Made by a program: the position numbers and the translations under genes. The notes beneath the pieces are model-generated. The model worked only from the letters and a program-made list of their open reading frames with translations, had not been told where the DNA came from and did no database searches. Of a DNA stretch of 64,000 nucleotides, positions 49,087 to 56,310 are shown piece after piece. Every line of letters begins with the position of its first letter. Position 1 is the stretch's first letter. This DNA is from DATMFV01 sp035555975 (GTDB taxonomy: Bacteria; Verrucomicrobiota; Verrucomicrobiia; Chthoniobacterales; Chthoniobacteraceae), in assembly GCA_035555975.1 (NCBI GenBank), contig DATMFV010000020.1, positions 1 to 64,000 on the forward strand, written 5' to 3'.

Positions 49087-51089
49087 GCAAATTTAAGGCA
49101 GTCATCGGCATCAGCGCAGAGCTTGGCGCTTCCGTCAAAGAGGCGTTCAAGGCTACGTCGAAAGAAGCAAAGCGGCTCGGCGTAGAGATCGCCCGAGCCG
49201 AGAAGAATCTTTCCTTGGCGGGCGCTCTTCGGTCGCAGGAAGCTACCGTCGCCAAGCTGTCGCGTGCTCACGGGGAAGCAATCAAGCGCCAGCGCCAGGC
49301 TTACGACATCGAGAAAAAGAAGGTCGCCCTTGCGCGGAAGTATCCTCACGAGAAGGAAGCCCAGAAGGAAGCCGCCGCCGCCACTAAAGAACGGCTACGG
49401 TTGACCAAGGCTCTTGAGCAGTCAGCCGCCGCCCTCAAGAAAGAGCGGGCCGAACTTGATCGGGTCAACAACGCCTTGAAGCAAGGCGGCATTAACACGA
49501 AGAATCTTTCGGAAGAGACCCGGCGTCTCTCTCAAGAGTCAGCAAAACAGGAGCGCCAGCTTGAGAGGACAAACCGAAAGACGGCTCAAATTGCCCGCAT
49601 TGGCGAGGCTTACGGCAAAGTACGAAGCCGGGCGTTGATGGCGTCGGCGGCGATTGCGGCTGTTGGCACGGCGGCGTTGCTTGCTTCTCGTCGGGTGTTC
49701 TCTTTTGAGCGCGGCTATTCTGACCGGATGGCTAACCTTTCGGTTGCTGCCGATGCGATGAACACGTCGCCGAAGATGCTGGCAGGAATGGAGATTGCAG
49801 CCGCAAGGTCCGGCATCAGCCTGGAACGGCTTCAAACACACATGGAGCGCCTTCGGGCCAGCATGAACGATGAAGGCGTGCTCAAAGGCAAGGGCAAGCT
49901 ATTCGAGGCATTCAAAGACTTGGGCGTTGATCCGCGCAAATACGCCAACATGCAAGCGCATGAAATCTTTCAGCGTTTGGCTTATGCCGTCCAGAATTAC
50001 AAGGGCGGCAAGGGCAAGTTGCCGATTGAAGAAATCTTGCGGCGGCTCGGCGGCGAAGGCATGAGCAAGGTTGTCGGCGTGTTCAAAGAAGGTCAGTACG
50101 CGCTCGAAGGTTTCTCAAAAGAGGCGGAAGCTTTGGGCATTGTTCCCACGAAGGAGATGGCAGAGCGGGCGCTTGAGCTTGAGAAAGCTTTCCTTCATTT
50201 CGATCTGGCAAAGCGGGGCTTCTCAAACAAGATCGGCGATGCCATTGCGCCGGTCTTCATTAAGTACCTGAACGAATTCACCACCTGGGTAAAGGAGAAC
50301 CCGAAACGCATTGAAGAGCTTGGCAAGTCGCTTGGCGAAGCACTGGAAACGGGCGTCGAATGGGTAAAGAAGCTCAAGAGAGAGTTTCGGTTGGTCCTTG
50401 ATGCCATCGAGCCGGTAACGGGAAAGTTGACAGATACAGAGATTGCGCTGACTGGAATCGGTGCGGTTACGCTCGGTCCTGTTATCGGCACTTTGGGGCT
50501 TCTGGCGGGATCAGCGGTCAAACTTGCCAATGCGCTTGTTCGGGCGGAGGTTTCACTAGCTTCCATCGGTAGAATGACAGGCATTGCAGCTTTGGGGGGG
50601 ATGATCTCAAGGCGACAAGACGTTATGGCGAGCGATCTTTACAAGGCAAATTTGAAAAACACACTTGAAGGAAAGCCGCGTTTTGGTGAAACCTCGCTTC
50701 CGACTCCATCGCAACAGGAAGACGCCGGATTGACTCTCAAGAAAGTAGAAGAAATTGATCTTAAGAAGAAGGGATTCTTTGGAAGATTCTTTGATGGGGA
50801 TTTCGGAAAAGACCTCTTGGATACGGTCATCAACAAGATTGGCTCAACTGTCGGCGGAAGAGCTAAAGGCGCAGATTCTGACATGGGTCCGACGAGGCAG
50901 CTAGAAAGCATTGATAAGAAAATTTCGCTTATCAAGAAGCCGAACAACAACACGTTCAACAATACTTTTCACTTCACTATTCAGCCGCACCCTACTCAAG
51001 ACCCAAGGTCGATAGCGGAAGCGGTAGTTGAGCAAACCAGGCTTCGCTTAATGAACCCAGCGCTCGCCGCTGGATCGCTCTCTGACTAA
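49083..51089 (+). CDS. T: Tail tape-measure protein
   Basis: 668 residues. The N-terminal half is a long coiled-coil region (VKEAFKATSKEAKRLGVEIA, KRQRQAYDIEKKKVALARKY, ALKKERAELDRVNNALKQGG), then a hydrophobic segment (SRALMASAAIAAVGTAALLA) and the P2 T-type domain (ANLSVAADAMNTSPKMLAGM, EIAAARSGISLERLQTHMER). Further hydrophobic patches lie near 450-490. It sets tail length and is ejected ahead of the DNA. It directly follows E/E' as in P2. Confidence 0.95.
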   Translation: MSKFKAVIGISAELGASVKEAFKATSKEAKRLGVEIARAEKNLSLAGALRSQEATVAKLSRAHGEAIKRQRQAYDIEKKKVALARKYPHEKEAQKEAAAATKERLRLTKALEQSAAALKKERAELDRVNNALKQGGINTKNLSEETRRLSQESAKQERQLERTNRKTAQIARIGEAYGKVRSRALMASAAIAAVGTAALLASRRVFSFERGYSDRMANLSVAADAMNTSPKMLAGMEIAAARSGISLERLQTHMERLRASMNDEGVLKGKGKLFEAFKDLGVDPRKYANMQAHEIFQRLAYAVQNYKGGKGKLPIEEILRRLGGEGMSKVVGVFKEGQYALEGFSKEAEALGIVPTKEMAERALELEKAFLHFDLAKRGFSNKIGDAIAPVFIKYLNEFTTWVKENPKRIEELGKSLGEALETGVEWVKKLKREFRLVLDAIEPVTGKLTDTEIALTGIGAVTLGPVIGTLGLLAGSAVKLANALVRAEVSLASIGRMTGIAALGGMISRRQDVMASDLYKANLKNTLEGKPRFGETSLPTPSQQEDAGLTLKKVEEIDLKKKGFFGRFFDGDFGKDLLDTVINKIGSTVGGRAKGADSDMGPTRQLESIDKKISLIKKPNNNTFNNTFHFTIQPHPTQDPRSIAEAVVEQTRLRLMNPALAAGSLSD

Positions 51090-51094
51090 AGACT

Positions 51095-51535
51095 ATGCAA
51101 ACCATGATGGCACTAGGACCGTTCCGGTTCGGCATTGATTCGATGGCATACGGCGAACTTGTGCGCTCCCGTGGCTGGGTCTGGGCGGAACAAGAGGTTG
51201 TCGGCAAAGCGCCGGTTCTTCAATTCACCGGCGAGAAAGCCGAGACGATTGAATTGAAGGGCACCATCTATTCAAGCATCAGCGTGCTAGGCAAGCCGCA
51301 ACTCGAAGCTATGGCGCAACTGGCTGGCCGTGGCAAGCCGATGCTTATGGTATCGGGGCCGGGGCTGGTCTTTGGGTTTTACGTAATCGAGCACATCAGC
51401 CAAAACGAATTTCACTTCACCAGCCTCGGGAGCGCTCGGAAGGTTGAGTTTCATGTCTCTTTGAAAAGGTACACTGACACGGCGGGGGCCATCGCGATGA
51501 TGAAGAGCGACCCCCAAAGCATCATAGGGTTTTGA
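51095..51535 (+). CDS. U: Tail protein U
   Basis: 146 residues: MMALGPFRFGIDSMAYGELV, RSRGWVWAEQEVVGKAPVLQ, FTGEKAETIELKGTIYSSIS and LVFGFYVIEHISQNEFHFTS are the P2 gpU pattern. It is part of the tail tip/baseplate hub together with X and D, which follow. Confidence 0.95.
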   Translation: MQTMMALGPFRFGIDSMAYGELVRSRGWVWAEQEVVGKAPVLQFTGEKAETIELKGTIYSSISVLGKPQLEAMAQLAGRGKPMLMVSGPGLVFGFYVIEHISQNEFHFTSLGSARKVEFHVSLKRYTDTAGAIAMMKSDPQSIIGF

Positions 51536-51537
51536 CG

Positions 51538-51759
51538 ATGAAGCAAGCGCAACAATACCAGACGAAAGAGGGCGAAGCCGTTGACGCCATCTGTTACCGC
51601 TACTACGGCCAGACCAGCAACGGCGAGGTTGAAGCCACGTACGAAGCCAACAGAGAGCTTGACCTTGCCTCCTACGGCCCGACGCTTCCTGCCGGGCTCG
51701 TCATCACGTTGCCGGTCGTCGAGCCCGCGCGAAAGGACGTTATACGACTTTTTTCATGA
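51538..51759 (+). CDS. X: Tail protein X
   Basis: 73 residues from the ATG at 51538 (TTG at 51532 overlapping the U stop is possible). KQAQQYQTKEGEAVDAICYR, YYGQTSNGEVEATYEANREL and PAGLVITLPVV form a LysM-like domain as in P2 gpX. It is coupled to D by a 4-base overlap. Confidence 0.93.
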   Translation: MKQAQQYQTKEGEAVDAICYRYYGQTSNGEVEATYEANRELDLASYGPTLPAGLVITLPVVEPARKDVIRLFS

Positions 51760-52844
51760 TCCCGGTTTATCGCATCACGTCAAAAGGGGCCAACGTCACC
51801 GACCGTTACGCCGGTCGGCTGCTTTCGTTGTCGGTCACCGACCAGACGGACGGCAACAGCGATTCGTTGCAGATCGAGCTCGAAGATACCGGTTGGCAAA
51901 CGGAGTTGCCGAAGCAGGGAGAGATTTTAGAAATCGAACTCTGGTATCAGGGGCAAAAGCCGGTCAGCGTCGGCTCTTACGTCGTCGACGAGATGAGTAT
52001 CGAGGGCGACCCGGACCGGATCATTATCTCCGGCAAGGCGTGTCCGTTTGAGAACGCCGAACAACTCAAAGCGATGCAAGCCAGGAAGTCGCGGAGCTTT
52101 GACGCCGTGACCATCGGCGACCTGGTCAAGACGATTGCCGGAGAGAACGGCCTTGTGGCCGCCGTAGACCCGCAGCTTGCCGCAACGGAGATCGCCCATA
52201 TCGACCAGACGCGGGAGAGCGACAACAATCTCCTTTCCCGGCTGGCGCGTCAACACGGTGCGGTTTACAAGCCGGTCTCCGGTCGGCTGGTGTTCGCGCG
52301 CGCGGGCGCTACGGAGACCGTCACCGGCAAGCAGTTGCCCGACGTCACCATTTCCCGCGGCGAGGTCGCGCCGGGCTGGAAGTTCACGCTCTCCCGCCGG
52401 ATGGAGTACGAAGCGGTTAAGGTGGCGCATCACGACGTCGACTTCGGCGATACCGTCGAGATCGTCGCCGGAGAGGGCGACAAGATTCACTTCGTTCACG
52501 GCCTAGCCCAAAACGAGCCGGAAGCCAAGGCGCAAGCGGAAGCGACCTTGAAGGACATCCAAAGGGGATCGAAGACGTTTTCGATCCAATGCGCGGGCCG
52601 GTTTGACGTGACCGCTGAACAGCGGATTACCCTTGCCGGGTTCCATCCCCGCGCGGATGGCGTTTGGCTCGCCAAGCGGATCACTCACACTTTCCGTAAG
52701 AGCGAGGGCTTGCGGACCGTGATCGAGGGCGAATCTCTGGATGGCTCGAAAAAAACACCGTCGACCAGCGGGAAGAAATCCGGGGGCGCGAACCTCGACT
52801 TCGGCGATACAGCGGTGCGCCAACCGGATGGATACTGGCGATGA
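51756..52844 (+). CDS. D: Late control/baseplate hub protein D
   Basis: 362 residues. GANVTDRYAGRLLSLSVTDQ, DSLQIELEDTGWQTELPKQG, EILEIELWYQGQKPVSVGSY, VVDEMSIEGDPDRIIISGKA and NGLVAAVDPQLAATEIAHID are typical of P2 gpD, the baseplate hub. The last residues (NLDFGDTAVRQPDGYWR) match the end of the exported protein at 15325-15684. It is the last phage gene, 72 bp before the conserved 12-mer flanking attR. Confidence 0.95.
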   Translation: MIPVYRITSKGANVTDRYAGRLLSLSVTDQTDGNSDSLQIELEDTGWQTELPKQGEILEIELWYQGQKPVSVGSYVVDEMSIEGDPDRIIISGKACPFENAEQLKAMQARKSRSFDAVTIGDLVKTIAGENGLVAAVDPQLAATEIAHIDQTRESDNNLLSRLARQHGAVYKPVSGRLVFARAGATETVTGKQLPDVTISRGEVAPGWKFTLSRRMEYEAVKVAHHDVDFGDTVEIVAGEGDKIHFVHGLAQNEPEAKAQAEATLKDIQRGSKTFSIQCAGRFDVTAEQRITLAGFHPRADGVWLAKRITHTFRKSEGLRTVIEGESLDGSKKTPSTSGKKSGGANLDFGDTAVRQPDGYWR

Positions 52845-52850
52845 TTTTTC

Positions 52851-52872
52851 AAATCTGGCGATTTTCTGGCGA
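52851..52872. repeat. Right arm-type repeats near attR
   Basis: AAATCTGGCGATT, then TTCTGGCGA, repeats the block of 13700-13721 in the same orientation, about 105 bp before the right att core. Paired arm sites near both ends support integrase binding here. Confidence 0.5.
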
Positions 52873-52937
52873 CACCACTTTTTGAAAATCGCCCTTTTTC
52901 GTTCCATTGAACTTTTGTAAGTCGTTGAAACTGAAGG

Positions 52938-53022
52938 TGCCGATGGCCGGACTCGAACCGGCACGCCGCTTTCGCGGCAACGGATTTTAAGTCCGGTGCG
53001 TCTGCCATTTCGCCACATCGGC
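52938..53022 (-). tRNA. tRNA-Leu (anticodon TAA), hybrid of host 5' and phage 3' halves; attR
   Basis: On the minus strand: acceptor GCCGATG/CATCGGC, anticodon stem with loop CTTAAAA (anticodon TAA), long variable arm GCCGCGAAAGCGGC, T-arm GCCGG-TTCGAGT-CCGGC, discriminator A; CCA is not encoded (CCT follows). The att core at 52978-52991 covers the anticodon loop, so the 5' half (right) is host and the variable arm, T-arm and 3' acceptor strand (left) came with the phage. All pairings are kept. GTAAGTCGTTGA lies beyond its 3' end (52917-52928). Confidence 0.95.
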
Positions 53023-53179
53023 TTTCAGGAATGAAGTGGAGCGCCCTCCGCGCCTTTTTGCGGAACGCGCCCGACATCATGCGCCCCGGCGGAGCGGGCT
53101 GCAAATAAAAAACCCGACAATAAAAAAACCGGCTGGCGGTGGCGGAGGTGGAAAGGAAGGGAGCGGGCCGGTCAGGCGG

Positions 53180-53656
53180 CTACTTCTTCCCTTCCTTCAA
53201 CATCTCCTGAAACCGCCGTGCGATCTCTTCGTGGGAGACATCTTCCACATGGGTCGCCACGATCCAGGTGTAGCCGAACGGGTCCTTGACGGAGCCCATC
53301 CGGTCGCCCCAGAACTGATCTGCGACCGCCATCACCTGCTCTGCCCCGGCATCGAGCGCTTTTTGAAAGGTGGCGTCCGCATCGGACACGTAGAGGCAGA
53401 TCTTGGTTGGAGCACCGCCGACCGATTCCGGCGAGAGGCTCCCCCATTCCGGACATTCGTCGCTCAACATGATCATCGAATCGCCGATCCGGATTTCGGC
53501 GTGACCGATCTTTCCGTCCGGCATGTCGAGCCGGTAGACCTCCTCGGCGCCAAAGGCGCGCTGGTAGAAATCAATGGCCTTCGCTGCGCCGCGGATGGGA
53601 AGGGAGGGAATGACGGACGGGTGTCCTTCGGGAATCGGTTTGACGTCGGTACTCAT
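53180..53656 (-). CDS. VOC/PhnB-like glyoxalase-fold protein
   Basis: 158 residues. VIPSLPIRGAAKAIDFYQRA, FGAEEVYRLDMPDGKIGHAE, IRIGDSMIMLSDECPEWGSL, CLYVSDADATFQKALDAGAE and DRMGSVKDPFGYTWIVATHV are the PhnB-type VOC pattern. Such proteins are often of unknown substrate. It follows the glycosylase gene by 54 bp on the same strand. Confidence 0.92.
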   Translation of the reverse strand: MSTDVKPIPEGHPSVIPSLPIRGAAKAIDFYQRAFGAEEVYRLDMPDGKIGHAEIRIGDSMIMLSDECPEWGSLSPESVGGAPTKICLYVSDADATFQKALDAGAEQVMAVADQFWGDRMGSVKDPFGYTWIVATHVEDVSHEEIARRFQEMLKEGKK

Positions 53657-53710
53657 GACCAGAAGAATCGCACGAACCGGTCCCGCGACGCTGCAAAAAA
53701 AAACGCCGGG

Positions 53711-54304
53711 TCACCCGTTTTTTCGCCCCCGGCCGCCGCTGACGTGCGGACTGCCCGCCAGGCTGAATCGCCACGGCAGATCGACTGCCCGGCTGATGCC
53801 GATCCGTGGCGACGCCTCGACGCTCACCGCCGCTTCCCCGGCGGCATCAAACCTGTGGGCCGGATCGGCACAAAGGTCGAAGCCGTGATGCGCCCCGGTG
53901 ATGCCGAGCGCCTGCGTCAACTTGCCGGGGCCCGAGCAAAGGTGCGTCGGGTCCGCCTTGCCGCGCGCTTTCCGCATCATCTCCAGCCCGTGCAACGGCT
54001 CCAACGCCCGGAAAAGCACGAACCCGTCCCGGTGCCCCTTCACGAGGACGTTGAAGAGCCAGTGGACCCCATAGTTGAAATAAACATACGCGGTCCCGGC
54101 GGGGTGCGCCTCCACAAAAGCGCGGGCGCTCGGCCGGAAGAAGGTGTGGCACGCCTCGTCGCCGTGGGCGTCGTACGCTTCGGTCTCGACCACCCGCGTC
54201 AGAAACGGTCCCCAGTGAAACCGGCACCCGATCAACTCCCGGGCGCAGACCAGCGGGTCCTGCCGGAAAAAAGCCTTGCCGAGCCGCCGCCGGGTGTCGT
54301 CCAT
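53711..54304 (-). CDS. 3-methyladenine DNA glycosylase (AAG/MPG type)
   Basis: 197 residues from the ATG at 54304. KAFFRQDPLVCARELIGCRF, VVETEAYDAHGDEACHTFFR with the catalytic Glu, GTAYVYFNYGVHWLFNVLVK and LCSGPGKLTQALGITGAHHG are family signatures. It removes alkylated purines in base excision repair. It lies 16 bp after the sulfite-reductase-type flavoprotein gene and may be cotranscribed. The longer frame to 54541 overlaps that gene and is not supported. Confidence 0.95.
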   Translation of the reverse strand: MDDTRRRLGKAFFRQDPLVCARELIGCRFHWGPFLTRVVETEAYDAHGDEACHTFFRPSARAFVEAHPAGTAYVYFNYGVHWLFNVLVKGHRDGFVLFRALEPLHGLEMMRKARGKADPTHLCSGPGKLTQALGITGAHHGFDLCADPAHRFDAAGEAAVSVEASPRIGISRAVDLPWRFSLAGSPHVSGGRGRKNG

Positions 54305-54320
54305 GTGGGGGACCGCAGGG

Positions 54321-55469
54321 TCAATAAACGTCGCGCTTGTAACGTTTGATCTTCTTGAGTTCTTCGATGTAAACCGCGGCTTCGTCGCTTGATTTTCCGC
54401 CCTGTTCGCAAACAATGGCGTGGAGCGTGGCGTCGACATCCTTGGCCATCCGCGCCGCGTCGCCGCAGACGTAGAGGTGAGCCCCTTCGTCGATCCAGCG
54501 CCAAAGCTCGGCGGCGTGCTCCTGCATCCGGTGCTGCACATAGACCTTCTGCGCCTGGTCGCGCGAAAAGGCGGTGTCGAAGCGGGTCAGGATGCCGTCG
54601 CCCTGGAACGCTTCGAATTCCTCGCGGTAAAGGAAGTCCTCCGTATGGCGTTGTTCGCCGAAGAAAAGCCAGTTGCGCCCGGTGGCCCCGGTGGCCTGGC
54701 GCTCCTGAAGGTAGGCGCGGAACGGGGCGACCCCGGTTCCCGGCCCGACCATGATGATCGGCGTCGACGGGTCTTCAGGCAGGCGGAACCCCTTGGCGGT
54801 ATGAATAAAAACGGGGACCGGCGAGCCGATCGCCACCCGCTCCGCCAGGAAGGTGGAAGCCACCCCCTTGCGGGTCCGCCCGTGGCTTTCATAAACGACC
54901 GTCGCCACTGTGAGGTCGACCTGTTCGGGCCGCGCCTTCAGGCTGGAGGCAATCGAGTAAAGCCGGGGAATCTGCTTGCGCAGCGTCTTGATGAAGGCGT
55001 CGAGCGGAAACTCCACCGACGGGTGATCGCTCAAAAAGTCGATGATCTCCATCCCCCAGAGGTATTCGTCGAGATCGCCCTTGCGCTCGGGCTGGAGGAG
55101 TTCGCGAAGGAGCGGCGCGTTGTCGCCCGCCCGTTCCGAAAGCGCGGCGAGGAACTGCTTGGAAGGCTGCTTGATCGCGTAATCGTTCAAAAGCGCCTCG
55201 CGCAACGGCTTGGGCTGGCCGTCGCTTCCGGCGACCTCCTCGTCGCCGGTGGCTTTGAGCGCCCGCACGATGTCGTCCACCAGTTCGGGTTCGTTGGAAG
55301 CGAACACCCCGAGCGAATCGCCCACTTCGTAGTTCAACCCGGACCCGGCCAGTGAAAGTTCAAAATGGCGGGTGTCCTTTTCCGAACCGGGGCCGGTCAG
55401 TTTCCGGTTCACACGGAGAGGGGCGGGGAAAGGGTTTTTACGCGACCAGGTGGAGAGGGTGGTGGACAT
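54321..55469 (-). CDS. Sulfite reductase-type flavoprotein (FAD/NADPH module)
   Basis: 382 residues from the ATG at 55469. KDTRHFELSLAGSGLNYEVG, DSLGVFASN, IPRLYSIASSLKARPEQVDL (FAD-binding RxYS), TGVAPFRAYLQERQATG and GEQRHTEDFLYREEF, VYVQHRMQEHAAELWRWIDE, AHLYVCGDAARMAKDVDATL (NADPH-binding). The flavodoxin domain of CysJ is missing, as in the short sulfite reductase alpha subunits of several phyla. It passes electrons from NADPH; the partner is not in the window. Confidence 0.9.
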   Translation of the reverse strand: MSTTLSTWSRKNPFPAPLRVNRKLTGPGSEKDTRHFELSLAGSGLNYEVGDSLGVFASNEPELVDDIVRALKATGDEEVAGSDGQPKPLREALLNDYAIKQPSKQFLAALSERAGDNAPLLRELLQPERKGDLDEYLWGMEIIDFLSDHPSVEFPLDAFIKTLRKQIPRLYSIASSLKARPEQVDLTVATVVYESHGRTRKGVASTFLAERVAIGSPVPVFIHTAKGFRLPEDPSTPIIMVGPGTGVAPFRAYLQERQATGATGRNWLFFGEQRHTEDFLYREEFEAFQGDGILTRFDTAFSRDQAQKVYVQHRMQEHAAELWRWIDEGAHLYVCGDAARMAKDVDATLHAIVCEQGGKSSDEAAVYIEELKKIKRYKRDVY

Positions 55470-55606
55470 AGGCGGTGTGAAAAGCATTCAAAAAAACAGA
55501 CCCTTTCGCGTCATGCAAGCCAAGCGTGTCGCCGCGCGGGGACAAAACGGGCTTTTATAGCACAGAAACGACTTTTTCTTGGCGCATTCTCAGGAGAAAC
55601 CGGCGG

Positions 55607-56215
55607 TCAGGCGCGGATCGCCGCCAGCAGCGGCTTCAACGCCTCCCGGCAGGTTGCCGGAAAATCGTCCACCGCCTCGATAAACGCCTGGGTGACCAGC
55701 CCGTCGATCACCGCGAAGAAGCTGATCGTCGTCAGTTCGGCGTTCACCTCCCGCCGGAACGCGCCGGTTTGTTTCCCCCGGTTGATCACCTCGACGAGGA
55801 GTTGCTCGCGCCGAAGCTGGTGGCAGCGTACGATTTCCAGAATATCGGTCCGGTAACGCGGCGACATTGCCAGCGCCAGAAACTGGTACCAGATCCCCCA
55901 CATCGCGCGATGCCGGTGGACTTCGCCGATCACAAAATCGAGCGTCTGCTCGAGAAGCTGCGGCGGCGGCACCTCCCGGTGTGCTTCAAGGAAGGAGAGG
56001 AGTTCGCCCCGCCCCTTGCTGATGCAGTCGCGGAACATCTCGATCATCAACTCGTCGCGGCTCTTGAAGTAGAGGTAGACCGTCCCCTTGCCCAGCCCGG
56101 CTTCCCGGGAAACGTCGTCGATCGTCACCTCCATCGGGCTTTTCTGGCTGAAAAGCGTGTTGGCGGCCTCGATCAGGCGCTGGCGTTTCCCTTTTTCTTC
56201 CGGTTTTCTGGACAT
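55607..56215 (-). CDS. TetR-family transcriptional regulator
   Basis: 202 residues. RLIEAANTLFSQKSPMEVTI, DDVSREAGLGKGTVYLYFKS is the TetR helix-turn-helix, followed by the ligand-binding helices (FVIGEVHRHRAMWGIWYQFL). It follows the RND pump gene by 95 bp and may be cotranscribed with the pump or have its own promoter. Its likely operator is the TGACTG...CAGTCA palindrome in front of the pump operon. Confidence 0.93.
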   Translation of the reverse strand: MSRKPEEKGKRQRLIEAANTLFSQKSPMEVTIDDVSREAGLGKGTVYLYFKSRDELMIEMFRDCISKGRGELLSFLEAHREVPPPQLLEQTLDFVIGEVHRHRAMWGIWYQFLALAMSPRYRTDILEIVRCHQLRREQLLVEVINRGKQTGAFRREVNAELTTISFFAVIDGLVTQAFIEAVDDFPATCREALKPLLAAIRA

Positions 56216-56310
56216 GATACTTCAAACACTCCACTTCCGCGCGGTTGACTCCCAAAAGCCTGCCATGGCGCACCGCATCCTCTCCTCCTCCCCCCGCTTA
56301 TCCGATCCTT

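Larger units (their letters stand above)
13559..52991. mobile_element. Intact prophage: contractile-tailed mosaic phage in tRNA-Leu
   Basis: Bounded by direct 14-bp cores CAACGGATTTTAAG inside tRNA-Leu sequences (13559-13572 and 52978-52991), about 39.4 kb apart. The integrase lies next to attL. The gene set is complete for a temperate phage with a contractile tail: integrase, early recombination and replication, activator, terminase, portal, capsid, baseplate, fibres, sheath, tube, tape measure and late control D protein. No frameshifted structural gene is seen apart from the expected programmed one. The head module is lambda/HK97-like, the tail P2-like and the activator Mor-like. No CI-type repressor is recognisable. 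Confidence 0.93.

Noticed and set aside
13730..52844. CRISPR array or toxin-antitoxin pair in the prophage
   Set aside because: No regularly spaced direct repeats were seen, and no small gene pair had a recognisable toxin fold.
53093..53160. Possible terminator of the VOC gene (T-runs on the minus strand)
   Set aside because: T-tracts are present but no convincing stem directly precedes them.
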